DNA of 8,297 nt, taken from Methanobacteriota archaeon (GTDB lineage: Archaea > Thermoplasmatota > Poseidoniia > Poseidoniales > Poseidoniaceae). The notes beneath the pieces are model-generated. The model ran no database searches, was not told the origin of the DNA, and saw only the letters and a list, made by a program, of their open reading frames with translations. The first letter of the stretch is position 1. Every line of letters begins with the position of its first letter. The stretch lies in contig PBSP01000021.1 of the NCBI GenBank assembly GCA_002726845.1, forward strand, positions 9,932 through 18,228, written 5' to 3'. Below are positions 1-5,595 of the stretch, in pieces. Position numbers and translations under genes: made by a program.

Positions 1-622
1 CGCACAAATTCTTGTGCTTACTGAGAAGTTGTATGCAGGAGAACGGGTCGTTTTGACAGGGTCACAATCTTTCGATCCAGACAATTCAATTGTTGCATAT
101 CAATGGTCTTGGGCAGGTGGAAGTGCAACCGGAGTTGAACTTTCTCTACTGATGCCAGAAAGCAACGGCCTTGAAATTACGCTTGTTGTTACCGATGCAT
201 CTGGAGCCATAAACTCCACAACGACGACTTTGAACCCAATTCCAGCCCTATCTTGTCCGGTTTTGACATCGGCTGTATCCGGTCATGATGTCGTGCTTTC
301 TTGGACATGGACATCATCTGAGCCAGCAACGTTTGAAGTAACCCGTAACGGGGTATTGATTGGAGTGACAAACGCAACCACATTCAGCGATACACCAAGT
401 CTGATTGGTATTTCATCTTATCAAATTCAAACCATATTGGGCGACCGTGTTCTCGAAGCATCCTGCCAATCCCCAATCACGAACGCCGTTCTGGAAGGAC
501 AATTGGAAGACATTGAACAAGGCCCCTCTGCTGTGGCTGGATTAGGATTGGGGTTGGCCTATGGTGTCATTGGAATCTTACTTTTCACCATGGGATTGCT
601 GCGCGGGAGGCGACAGATTTGA
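1..622 (+). CDS. PKD/Ig-domain surface protein, C-terminal membrane anchor (5' partial)
   Basis: The reading frame is open from base 2, so the gene begins upstream of the window and about 206 residues are visible. Visible residues 1-77 are the remains of a PKD domain: a V-x-L-T-G-S strand, then DPDNSIVAYQW, the usual PKD signature, and a terminal LVVTDASG strand. Residues about 82-160 form a second beta-sandwich resembling fibronectin type III (LSWTW, FEVTRNG, SYQIQT), with one Cys at each end (about 85 and 155) that could pair. A hydrophobic helix at about 176-198 is followed by RGRR, which fits a C-terminal anchor with the bulk of the protein outside the cell. PKD domains usually serve adhesion or protein and carbohydrate binding; no catalytic domain is visible here. 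The in-frame GTG at base 14 is unlikely to be the start, because it falls inside the PKD domain. The stop overlaps the next gene by 4 bp, which suggests one operon. Confidence 0.8.
   Translation, partial: AQILVLTEKLYAGERVVLTGSQSFDPDNSIVAYQWSWAGGSATGVELSLLMPESNGLEITLVVTDASGAINSTTTTLNPIPALSCPVLTSAVSGHDVVLSWTWTSSEPATFEVTRNGVLIGVTNATTFSDTPSLIGISSYQIQTILGDRVLEASCQSPITNAVLEGQLEDIEQGPSAVAGLGLGLAYGVIGILLFTMGLLRGRRQI
605..610 (+). promoter_or_regulatory. Shine-Dalgarno site for the CxxxCH protein
   Basis: GGGAGG lies 8 bases before the TTG at 619 and supports that non-ATG start. It sits inside the last codons of the upstream gene, as expected for translational coupling. Confidence 0.6.
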
Positions 623-1692
623 GATCGAAGCTGGTCTTGCTTCTGGTTCTCTCACTCCTTTTGCCTCTGCACGTAAGCGGCAATAAAGGCGGTGTTGGTA
701 ACGGTTTGGAAGACATGCAATGTGGGGGGGCGTGTCACGGAGATGCGAATCAAAATGCAACATCCAATTTGCAACTCAACTTCTTGCAACCTGAAAGTGT
801 CTGGGTTGGTCAGCCAACAGAAATTACTGTTCAGATATCAGGATTTGGTGTATTGCATGATGTCAATCAAGTGGGCGTGTTTTTGCTGTCATCTACTAAT
901 GCTAACGGCGACATACCCACATCAAACGGTTGGGAGATTCTTTCAGATGGATTCGGTGGTGTCAACAATTACATCGAATACTCATCCGTAGATTCCCCGA
1001 CGCTTTCCCATACGTGGATTCTACGGCCTGACGAAATCGGTGAAAAAACCCTCTATGTTTCGGTTCACCACGGCGACAATACAGGAAGCAATGCAGGACG
1101 TCCGTTTTCAGGGGTATCTCAACCGTTCCTCGTTTCAGTCGAACCAATTCCAGACAATCTACCCCGGTTGCATCCGGACTACAAACCACCTACATCACGA
1201 GAAATTGGACAAACAACGGAGTTGTGCATTGCAACGATTGATACAGATGATGTGACCATCGAATGGCGCGAACCTCTTGGCTCAACCTACCAAGTGGATA
1301 CGGTACAGGCCGGGGATTGCTGGACCGCAGAATTACCTGCAGCTTTGAGTGCATCAACACTCGAGTGGAGGGCTCTGCTTGATGGCGAGGGCCCTCAACA
1401 ATCTACACCCTGGTTCTCTCTAGCCAGTGTTGAACCTTCTTGGGAGGCAGATGAAACCGCACTAAGGCTTCAATCGATTGCTCACGTAATTTTCTTCTTT
1501 GGATTGGTTCTTCTTGTCCGCAAACCGCGCCGTATTCAGAAAGACAGCAAACAATACGAAACATCTCTCGATGATGGACTTGATTTCGTTTCAAAAGAAC
1601 ATCCACCACTCCCGCCCGAGGGCTTACCTCAAGGATGGACAATGGAAGATTGGCGCGTCTATGGACTGGACTATTTGGAGGGAAGGCTGTGA
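619..1692 (+). CDS. Secreted membrane-anchored CxxxCH protein (choice-of-anchor V-like)
   Basis: The protein has 357 residues and starts at TTG with a good Shine-Dalgarno site, overlapping the previous stop by 4 bp (TTGA). Residues 4-20 are a hydrophobic signal peptide. Just after it comes C35-GGA-C39-H40, a CxxxCH motif one residue longer than the c-type haem motif CxxCH. The overall pattern resembles the bacterial choice-of-anchor V proteins: signal peptide, glycine-rich stretch, Cys-Cys-His, then a beta-sandwich with a late Gly/Asn-rich HHGDNTGSNAG segment (about 150-160). Residues about 195-270 form a second beta domain with C203 and C234, a possible disulfide. A membrane helix at 284-300 precedes RKPRR, and a cytoplasmic tail ends in GLPQGWTMEDW (335-345). 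I infer an extracytoplasmic protein that binds haem or another metal and may work with the polytopic protein encoded next. The function is unproven, and the Cys-His motif could instead bind a metal ion directly. Confidence 0.75.
   Translation: MRSKLVLLLVLSLLLPLHVSGNKGGVGNGLEDMQCGGACHGDANQNATSNLQLNFLQPESVWVGQPTEITVQISGFGVLHDVNQVGVFLLSSTNANGDIPTSNGWEILSDGFGGVNNYIEYSSVDSPTLSHTWILRPDEIGEKTLYVSVHHGDNTGSNAGRPFSGVSQPFLVSVEPIPDNLPRLHPDYKPPTSREIGQTTELCIATIDTDDVTIEWREPLGSTYQVDTVQAGDCWTAELPAALSASTLEWRALLDGEGPQQSTPWFSLASVEPSWEADETALRLQSIAHVIFFFGLVLLVRKPRRIQKDSKQYETSLDDGLDFVSKEHPPLPPEGLPQGWTMEDWRVYGLDYLEGRL
1677..1682 (+). promoter_or_regulatory. Shine-Dalgarno site deciding a GTG start at 1689
   Basis: GGAGGG lies 6 bases before the GTG at 1689. 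The same frame is open further back to an ATG at 1635, but that would give a 58-bp overlap and 18 extra non-hydrophobic residues. The ribosome site and the 4-bp GTGA overlap favour 1689. Confidence 0.6.
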
Positions 1693-2240
1693 TCGAATCA
1701 GCAACGTTCCATGTGATATCAACCGAACTCGTTGTCGGGTCATTTGCTCTCGCAGGTTTGTGTTTTGTTCTCCACTCGTTCGTTTCTATGCGGAAACCCA
1801 AAACTCAGATTAAATTCGTTCTGGATGCTACTGCGCATGTTGCATTGTTGTTTGGTTTCCTTGCACTTCCGTTTGCAATACTTTCCGGTATGTCTGCATC
1901 ACCAAGCGGCACACACACATCACCGCTTTTGGTCAACAAAATGTTGCTCTCAACGGGCGGTGGGGGGCTTGCATTGGGCGTTCTTTACGCTCGATGGAAG
2001 ATGTACGACGATGCATCCTCGATGCATCTTCACAATGCGTTCGGGGCGCTTTCAACTGCTTGCATGCTACTAACCGCTTCTTTGGGTGGAACGTATTCAA
2101 GAGGAGACTCGTTTACAGAATCGTTAACGTATGTCAAAACCAACACACTTCTCATGCCAACATGGATGAGTATTGCGGTGATTGCAATAATCTTGGCAGC
2201 CCTCTTGTTCCGAAGATTTTCAGCCGTAAAGCATGGATGA
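1689..2240 (+). CDS. Five-helix membrane protein with intramembrane histidines
   Basis: The protein has 183 residues from the GTG that overlaps the previous stop by 4 bp. Hydrophobic segments lie at about 7-33, 43-68, 82-102, 114-135 and 157-175. Histidines fall in or at the edges of helices: H8 and H29 (helix 1), H50 (helix 2), H113 and H115 (start of helix 4). Small-residue motifs (SGM near 66, GGGG near 90, SLGG near 131) suggest close packing. Histidines in a small helix bundle recall b-type cytochrome membrane proteins and the DUF2231-like family, but I cannot assign a family. Its coupling to the CxxxCH secreted protein suggests a joint role, for example passing electrons or a metal across the membrane; this is inference. 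The last 21 bp overlap the 3' end of the opposite-strand PAC2-family gene. Confidence 0.75.
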   Translation: MIESATFHVISTELVVGSFALAGLCFVLHSFVSMRKPKTQIKFVLDATAHVALLFGFLALPFAILSGMSASPSGTHTSPLLVNKMLLSTGGGGLALGVLYARWKMYDDASSMHLHNAFGALSTACMLLTASLGGTYSRGDSFTESLTYVKTNTLLMPTWMSIAVIAIILAALLFRRFSAVKHG

Positions 2241-3017
2241 AGGTGACGGAGTCTCATTCGGTGCAGCTTGACTCAACAAGGATTTTAGTTGCTCTTCGAG
2301 CAGTTGAGCTTCTTTTAACAACGGTTGATCATCAAGATGTGTCGTTGGTAGAATTGCGTTGAGTTTCTTGACCAATGCTGCAGCAGCACGAGCATCTGGG
2401 AAGCGAGGATCGGCTTCAACCATTACGCTTAGAACATCGATTGCCCGCCTTCGGGCTTCACTTAGCAAAACTCCGTTCACACCACGTATTACCCCGCTTG
2501 TCAACAACGGCACGTCCAACCCATTCAGCATATCGCAAACGTTGTCGGTAGCCCCGATGCCTACCAAATCGATACCTTCAGTATCGTCGTATTCAATTGT
2601 CGGCTCTTCGATTCCAGAGTTTCCTCCTAACCCCTCCTTTGAGAACGCGTCAATCAGAATTCCCATACGAATTTTCGAACCCTTTGACCAATCGTACAGA
2701 GCCCATACAATGTCGTGTACGAGGGGGCTGGGAATAACGAGTTCGCTCATCAGCAGGATGATTTTGTCGCACCCTTCTATGCTGCACTCCGGTTTGCCAG
2801 CATACGCACGAATGATGGGCATCGGCTTACCATCGGTAACAAGTGTGAGGGGAGGGAGTCGTGGATCGACGACACCGCCTACAAACTCAAGTCCCAAATT
2901 ATCGATGAGATAATGACCGACGATGCTCGATACCATGCCTACACTTGGAAAGCAAGTGATAACCAGTGCCTCTTCGGTTGCAACGTCGGCTCGAATCTTG
3001 ACAAGAGTCCCTTCCAT
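2220..3017 (-). CDS. PAC2-family protein (proteasome assembly chaperone homologue)
   Basis: The 265 residues match the PAC2 fold. There is an early strand (EEALVITCFPSVGMV, 15-29) with the glycine and Ser/Val pattern that opens the domain, then IVGHYLIDNLGLEFVGGVVDP (32-52), a strand ILLMSELVIP (87-96), GIGATDNV (153-160) and VIRGVNGVLLSEARRR (176-191). A C-terminal helical part (about 205-250) follows. Archaeal relatives bind 20S proteasome alpha subunits or act as ATP-independent activators. The chain ends L-Y-G, a perfect hydrophobic-Tyr-X (HbYX) tail, the motif by which activators and chaperones dock into alpha-ring pockets. It is carried on a Ser/Pro-rich linker (about 251-261). I infer a cytosolic proteasome partner; related PAC2 proteins of unknown role exist, so the partner is not certain. 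The ATG has a strong GAGGTGA site 4 bases upstream. Confidence 0.85.
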   Translation of the reverse strand: MEGTLVKIRADVATEEALVITCFPSVGMVSSIVGHYLIDNLGLEFVGGVVDPRLPPLTLVTDGKPMPIIRAYAGKPECSIEGCDKIILLMSELVIPSPLVHDIVWALYDWSKGSKIRMGILIDAFSKEGLGGNSGIEEPTIEYDDTEGIDLVGIGATDNVCDMLNGLDVPLLTSGVIRGVNGVLLSEARRRAIDVLSVMVEADPRFPDARAAAALVKKLNAILPTTHLDDQPLLKEAQLLEEQLKSLLSQAAPNETPSPSSMLYG

Positions 3018-3097
3018 AATCTCACCTCATCAAGGAGGCATTCAACACTTTCGCTTTGAAGCGTAGGTTTCATGTCCTTCAATGTTTCAGCATGCAT
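3018..3097. promoter_or_regulatory. Divergent promoter region, PAC2 gene / RecB-like nuclease
   Basis: This 80-base gap between divergent starts must hold the promoters of both genes. I see no convincing TATA element. An AAGGAGG on the plus strand (3032-3038) would suit a start about 5-10 bases downstream, but no in-frame ATG, GTG or TTG lies there; the first is TTG at 3056, 17 bases on. Confidence 0.35.
3022..3028 (-). promoter_or_regulatory. Shine-Dalgarno site of the PAC2-family gene
   Basis: On the minus strand the site reads GAGGTGA followed by GATT and ATG. This is a near-perfect match to the expected archaeal 16S tail complement and fixes the start at 3017. Confidence 0.7.
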
Positions 3098-4252
3098 ATG
3101 GTCGAGGGTCGCAAACACAGGCTCTCCCCCTCAGCATGGAATCGATTTGAGACATGCCCACGAATGTATTGGCTTAGCCGACAAGGTTTGCCGAAGAAAG
3201 CTGGAATGGCGGCTTCAATGGGTACAGCAATACATGCATCAATCGAAGATTTGCTACAAATTGATCTCAGCGGACGCGAGCCTTCGGAATCGGATTGGAT
3301 TTTTGCTGAGGCAAATTCCATGTTACGGAAACGTTGGGAAGAGGAAAAGGAAGTATTTCACGCAACTCCACGACATCCAAACTGGAAGGAAGAGAAGTTT
3401 CGAGAAGCACAAAAACAACAGAAAGGCGCAATAAATATGTTGCTTGATCACGTTGGAATTCAAGGTCTGTCACACGAACGAATAACAGTAGCATTGTGGA
3501 AGAAAATACAATCGCTTGTCATTGCAGTTGAGGGAGAACTGGTTACAGAGGATGGACATTTGATGGGACGACTGGATCTGTTACTAGCCATTGTAGATGA
3601 AAAAGGGAGCCTTACAGGTTGGTTGGTTGCAGATTTGAAAACTGGACGGCCGCCTCGAGGGGTTCTGAAACCGGAAGTCAATCGTCAATTGCGAATGTAT
3701 CGAGACATACTCTTGTCAAACAACAAAACAGCCCCCCCAGTTCTTGCTCAGGGGTGGTATACAGACACCTCATCAAAATGGGATGCGAAGGGAGAAAACG
3801 TTCTCGATTCTGCATACGAAGCCTGGAATGCAACGAAACCGACCCAAACCCCACTGGAACCTACGCCAGGGCAGTCTTCATGCGGAGGATTCTGTGACTG
3901 GAAAGCATGGTGCCCTCACTGGTGGAGTTGGCGGTATGAAAACAAATCATTGCACAAGGGAGATTTTGCCGATGGTGTTGTTCTTTTGCATCAATACGAC
4001 CATGATCGCTCGATTGCAACGGTCGAAGAATGTGTACCGGCCAACAGCAGTGGGAGCGTTCAACCGACCGGCCAGATTCGAAACGTAACGTTTGACGGGC
4101 GTGGAAAGGAAGCCCTAGAGTCTCTTTTACAGGACGGGCACCAAGGAGCAATTTTCTTGGGGAGTGCTATGATGAACCGGGATGTTTGGCGTGTTGGTTC
4201 GTGGTGTGATGTCTTACCATGGGCTCCTATTCCAGATTCAGGTATGTCTTGA
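3098..4252 (+). CDS. RecB/Cas4-like PD-(D/E)XK nuclease with putative Fe-S cluster
   Basis: The protein has 384 residues from the ATG at 3098. The PD-(D/E)XK motifs appear in order: SPSAWNRFETCPRMYW (10-25, with C20), GTAIHASIE (42-50, with H46 and E50), MGRLDLL (156-162, with D160), VADLKTG (177-183, catalytic D179 and K181) and NRQLRMY (195-201, Q197 and Y201). Three further cysteines in C262-x3-C266-x5-C272 together with C20 reproduce the one-plus-three arrangement that binds a 4Fe-4S cluster in Cas4 and AddB. I infer a cytosolic DNA end-processing nuclease in repair or recombination. About 110 residues follow the cluster (275-384) and form an extra, probably beta-rich domain that I cannot name. 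The start is uncertain: an in-frame TTG at 3056 would add 14 residues, but SPSAWNRF is close to where this family normally begins. No CRISPR array is nearby, so a Cas role is unsupported. The last 26 bp overlap the convergent exonuclease gene. Confidence 0.85.
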   Translation: MVEGRKHRLSPSAWNRFETCPRMYWLSRQGLPKKAGMAASMGTAIHASIEDLLQIDLSGREPSESDWIFAEANSMLRKRWEEEKEVFHATPRHPNWKEEKFREAQKQQKGAINMLLDHVGIQGLSHERITVALWKKIQSLVIAVEGELVTEDGHLMGRLDLLLAIVDEKGSLTGWLVADLKTGRPPRGVLKPEVNRQLRMYRDILLSNNKTAPPVLAQGWYTDTSSKWDAKGENVLDSAYEAWNATKPTQTPLEPTPGQSSCGGFCDWKAWCPHWWSWRYENKSLHKGDFADGVVLLHQYDHDRSIATVEECVPANSSGSVQPTGQIRNVTFDGRGKEALESLLQDGHQGAIFLGSAMMNRDVWRVGSWCDVLPWAPIPDSGMS

Positions 4253-5042
4253 TGTCTTCTTTTGCTTGTATGTCTTCAATCCCTTTCGGTGAGAGCAACC
4301 AATGCAGGTAGCTCGGGTCGCTATCTCTTACCTCTTCGAGATGTCGTCCACGGTGTCGTCCGACGGCCAGAACTAGGTGGGGACCGTCTCTTCGCACCAT
4401 GCCGCCTGAGTCCAGCGGTTCTAGATCCTCAAGCTGTGGGCCCAATTCGGATTGGGACTTGGCTGATGTACCGGTTATGCACCACTGTTCAACCTCTTGC
4501 AGTGATTTTCGAAAATAACTCGGGTGATCGCGTCCCAATTTCCAAAGCAACAACAACGAAGCAGCAGCATCAGCACTTGCAGTATGGGCGTTCTCGAGAG
4601 AAATACCATGACGATTGCACAGTGTTCCAAGACGATGCGGGCGAGGAAGTTTGAGGCGTCGAGCAAGCTCTAAGGTATCGATTACGGCTTTTGGTTCAGG
4701 AGGCAAAGCACCGATTCTTAGAAACTCGGTTCGCAGCATGGGCAAGTCAAACTGCCGAACATTATGCCCAATGAGGACACTCCCTTCAATGAGTTCAGAT
4801 ACTCTGTCAGCAATGGTTGCAAAATCAGGCTCCCCCCGAACATCCGAATCCGAAATGCCGTGAATTCGTTGCGAATCGTAGGGAATCGGCCGGCGCGGAT
4901 TGACAAGTTGGTCGTAGGATATTTCAGACCCATTTGAGTCTGAACCGATGAGTGCAAGTTGAACGATGCGGTCATTTTTGGTACTGATTCCAGTGGTTTC
5001 AAGATCGAAAGCGAGAACCCGTTCGCCTTCAAGAAGTTCCAT
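4227..5042 (-). CDS. DEDDh 3'-5' exonuclease, DnaQ/ExoX-like
   Basis: The protein has 271 residues from the ATG at 5042. All exonuclease motifs are intact: Exo I FDLETTG (12-18, D13 and E15), Exo II IGHNVRQFDLPML (91-103, D99) and Exo III HTASAD (153-158, H153 and D158), which is the DEDDh pattern seen in DNA polymerase III epsilon-like proofreaders. After a linker of low similarity (about 180-215), residues 222-250 (AVGRHRGRHLEEVRDSDPSY, then LHWLL) match the small C-terminal domain found in exodeoxyribonuclease X-type proteins. It probably removes nucleotides from 3' DNA ends in repair using two metal ions. A TTG at 5054 would add MDKN, but neither start has a ribosome site, so a leaderless transcript from the ATG is plausible. 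It converges on the RecB-like nuclease gene, and the two could cooperate in DNA end processing; this is inferred from position only. Confidence 0.87.
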   Translation of the reverse strand: MELLEGERVLAFDLETTGISTKNDRIVQLALIGSDSNGSEISYDQLVNPRRPIPYDSQRIHGISDSDVRGEPDFATIADRVSELIEGSVLIGHNVRQFDLPMLRTEFLRIGALPPEPKAVIDTLELARRLKLPRPHRLGTLCNRHGISLENAHTASADAAASLLLLWKLGRDHPSYFRKSLQEVEQWCITGTSAKSQSELGPQLEDLEPLDSGGMVRRDGPHLVLAVGRHRGRHLEEVRDSDPSYLHWLLSPKGIEDIQAKEDIKTYLNLE

Positions 5043-5145
5043 GTTTTTGTCCAAGTAGGTGCAATAGAAGAACTATCGCTTGAACCGTGTTGTTGATGGC
5101 CAATGTTCCATTGGGGTTAAAGTGGAGTTCTTGCACCCTTTCGCT
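5043..5145. promoter_or_regulatory. Divergent promoter region, exonuclease / acidic protein
   Basis: About 100 bases separate the divergent starts. On the plus strand GGGGTTAAAG (5113-5122) has its centre about 27 bases before the ATG at 5146, the spacing expected of an archaeal BRE/TATA element driving a leaderless transcript. On the minus strand only a weak T-rich TTCTATTG (about 5062-5069) is seen at similar distance from 5042. Neither element is strong. Confidence 0.3.
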
Positions 5146-5520
5146 ATGGGCTTCTTCCGGCGTTTGTTTTCAAGGAAATCTCCAATTTTAAGCATTGAAG
5201 AAGAAGATGTTGAATCCGAATCCATGCTCTCCACTTTGAAGGAGCAATACGAACAAAACATCGAACAACACGTTTCTTCATTGGAGGCTACCTTGGATTC
5301 AGAGGACGATCGTCCTGAACCACTGGATGTTGAACCCGCACCTGATTACGATGACCACGATGCTCTTCCAGATGATGTACTTCTGGAGGAAGAAATGAAG
5401 AATTACTCGGACAAGAATGTTGTCGAACATATTTCAATAGAGGAACTTGGGAATCACTTGGAATCTGCGGGAATTATTGGCGATATTTCAACCGAGGTCT
5501 CGTTTGAATCGATGGAGTAA
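5146..5520 (+). CDS. Small acidic protein with basic amphipathic N-terminus
   Basis: I do not recognise this 124-residue protein. It opens with MGFFRRLFSRKS, a short basic amphipathic stretch of a kind that can lie on the membrane surface. Residues 18-85 are then very rich in Asp and Glu (EEEDVESES, DSEDDRPEPLDVEPAPDYDDHD) with few hydrophobics, so this part is probably disordered; 28-50 may form a short helix. A C-terminal segment (92-114, VVEHISIEELGNHLESAGI) looks helical and could be a binding element. No signal peptide or catalytic motif is seen. In-frame TTG codons at 5080 and 5131 and a GTG at 5122 would extend it, but the ATG is the natural start of the conserved-looking sequence and sits at leaderless distance from a TATA-like element. 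The composition suggests an adaptor or scaffold; this is inference. Confidence 0.65.
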   Translation: MGFFRRLFSRKSPILSIEEEDVESESMLSTLKEQYEQNIEQHVSSLEATLDSEDDRPEPLDVEPAPDYDDHDALPDDVLLEEEMKNYSDKNVVEHISIEELGNHLESAGIIGDISTEVSFESME

Positions 5521-5532
5521 GTAGGCGTTCAA

Positions 5533-5576
5533 ACCCAAGTTATTAACCCAAGAACAACAACATGGTTAGATATAGG
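5533..5576 (+). promoter_or_regulatory. Candidate promoter of the PKD lipoprotein gene
   Basis: The 75-base gap 5521-5595 contains two AT-rich candidates. AAACCCAAGTTATTAA (5531-5546) would start transcription near 5570 and leave a leader of about 25 bases that includes the ribosome site. TTAGATATAGG (5567-5577) would start it at the ATG itself, leaving that site unused. The first fits better. Confidence 0.35.
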
Positions 5577-5584
5577 ACAAGATT

Positions 5585-5592
5585 GAGGGTGA
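5585..5592 (+). promoter_or_regulatory. Shine-Dalgarno site of the PKD lipoprotein gene
   Basis: GAGGGTGA lies 3 bases before the ATG at 5596. Its placement resembles the GAGGTGA site of the PAC2 gene, with one extra G. Confidence 0.5.
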
Positions 5593-5595
5593 ATT

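Noticed and set aside
14..622. GTG at base 14 as the true start of the first protein
   Set aside because: The frame is open to the window edge and the PKD domain is already under way, so the gene is truncated by the window.
1403..1801. Minus-strand reading frame of 132 codons
   Set aside because: It is antisense to the CxxxCH protein and the membrane protein, with no ribosome site and no domain.
2013..2030. Two copies of the palindrome GATGCATC close together
   Set aside because: They fall inside the coding sequence of a membrane protein (codons for DDASSMH) and are explained by it; two copies are too few for an operator call.
2359..2913. Long plus-strand reading frame (184 codons) opposite the PAC2-family gene
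   Set aside because: It lies wholly antisense to a well-supported protein, has a Ser/Thr/Pro/Arg-rich shadow composition and no recognisable domain.
3098..4252. Nuclease as a CRISPR-associated Cas4
   Set aside because: The Fe-S nuclease pattern fits, but there is no repeat array and no cas1, cas2 or other cas gene in the window.
5521..5595. tRNA or small RNA gene in the gap before the lipoprotein gene
   Set aside because: The gap is too short, and no cloverleaf arms or T-loop sequence were seen; promoter and leader elements account for it.
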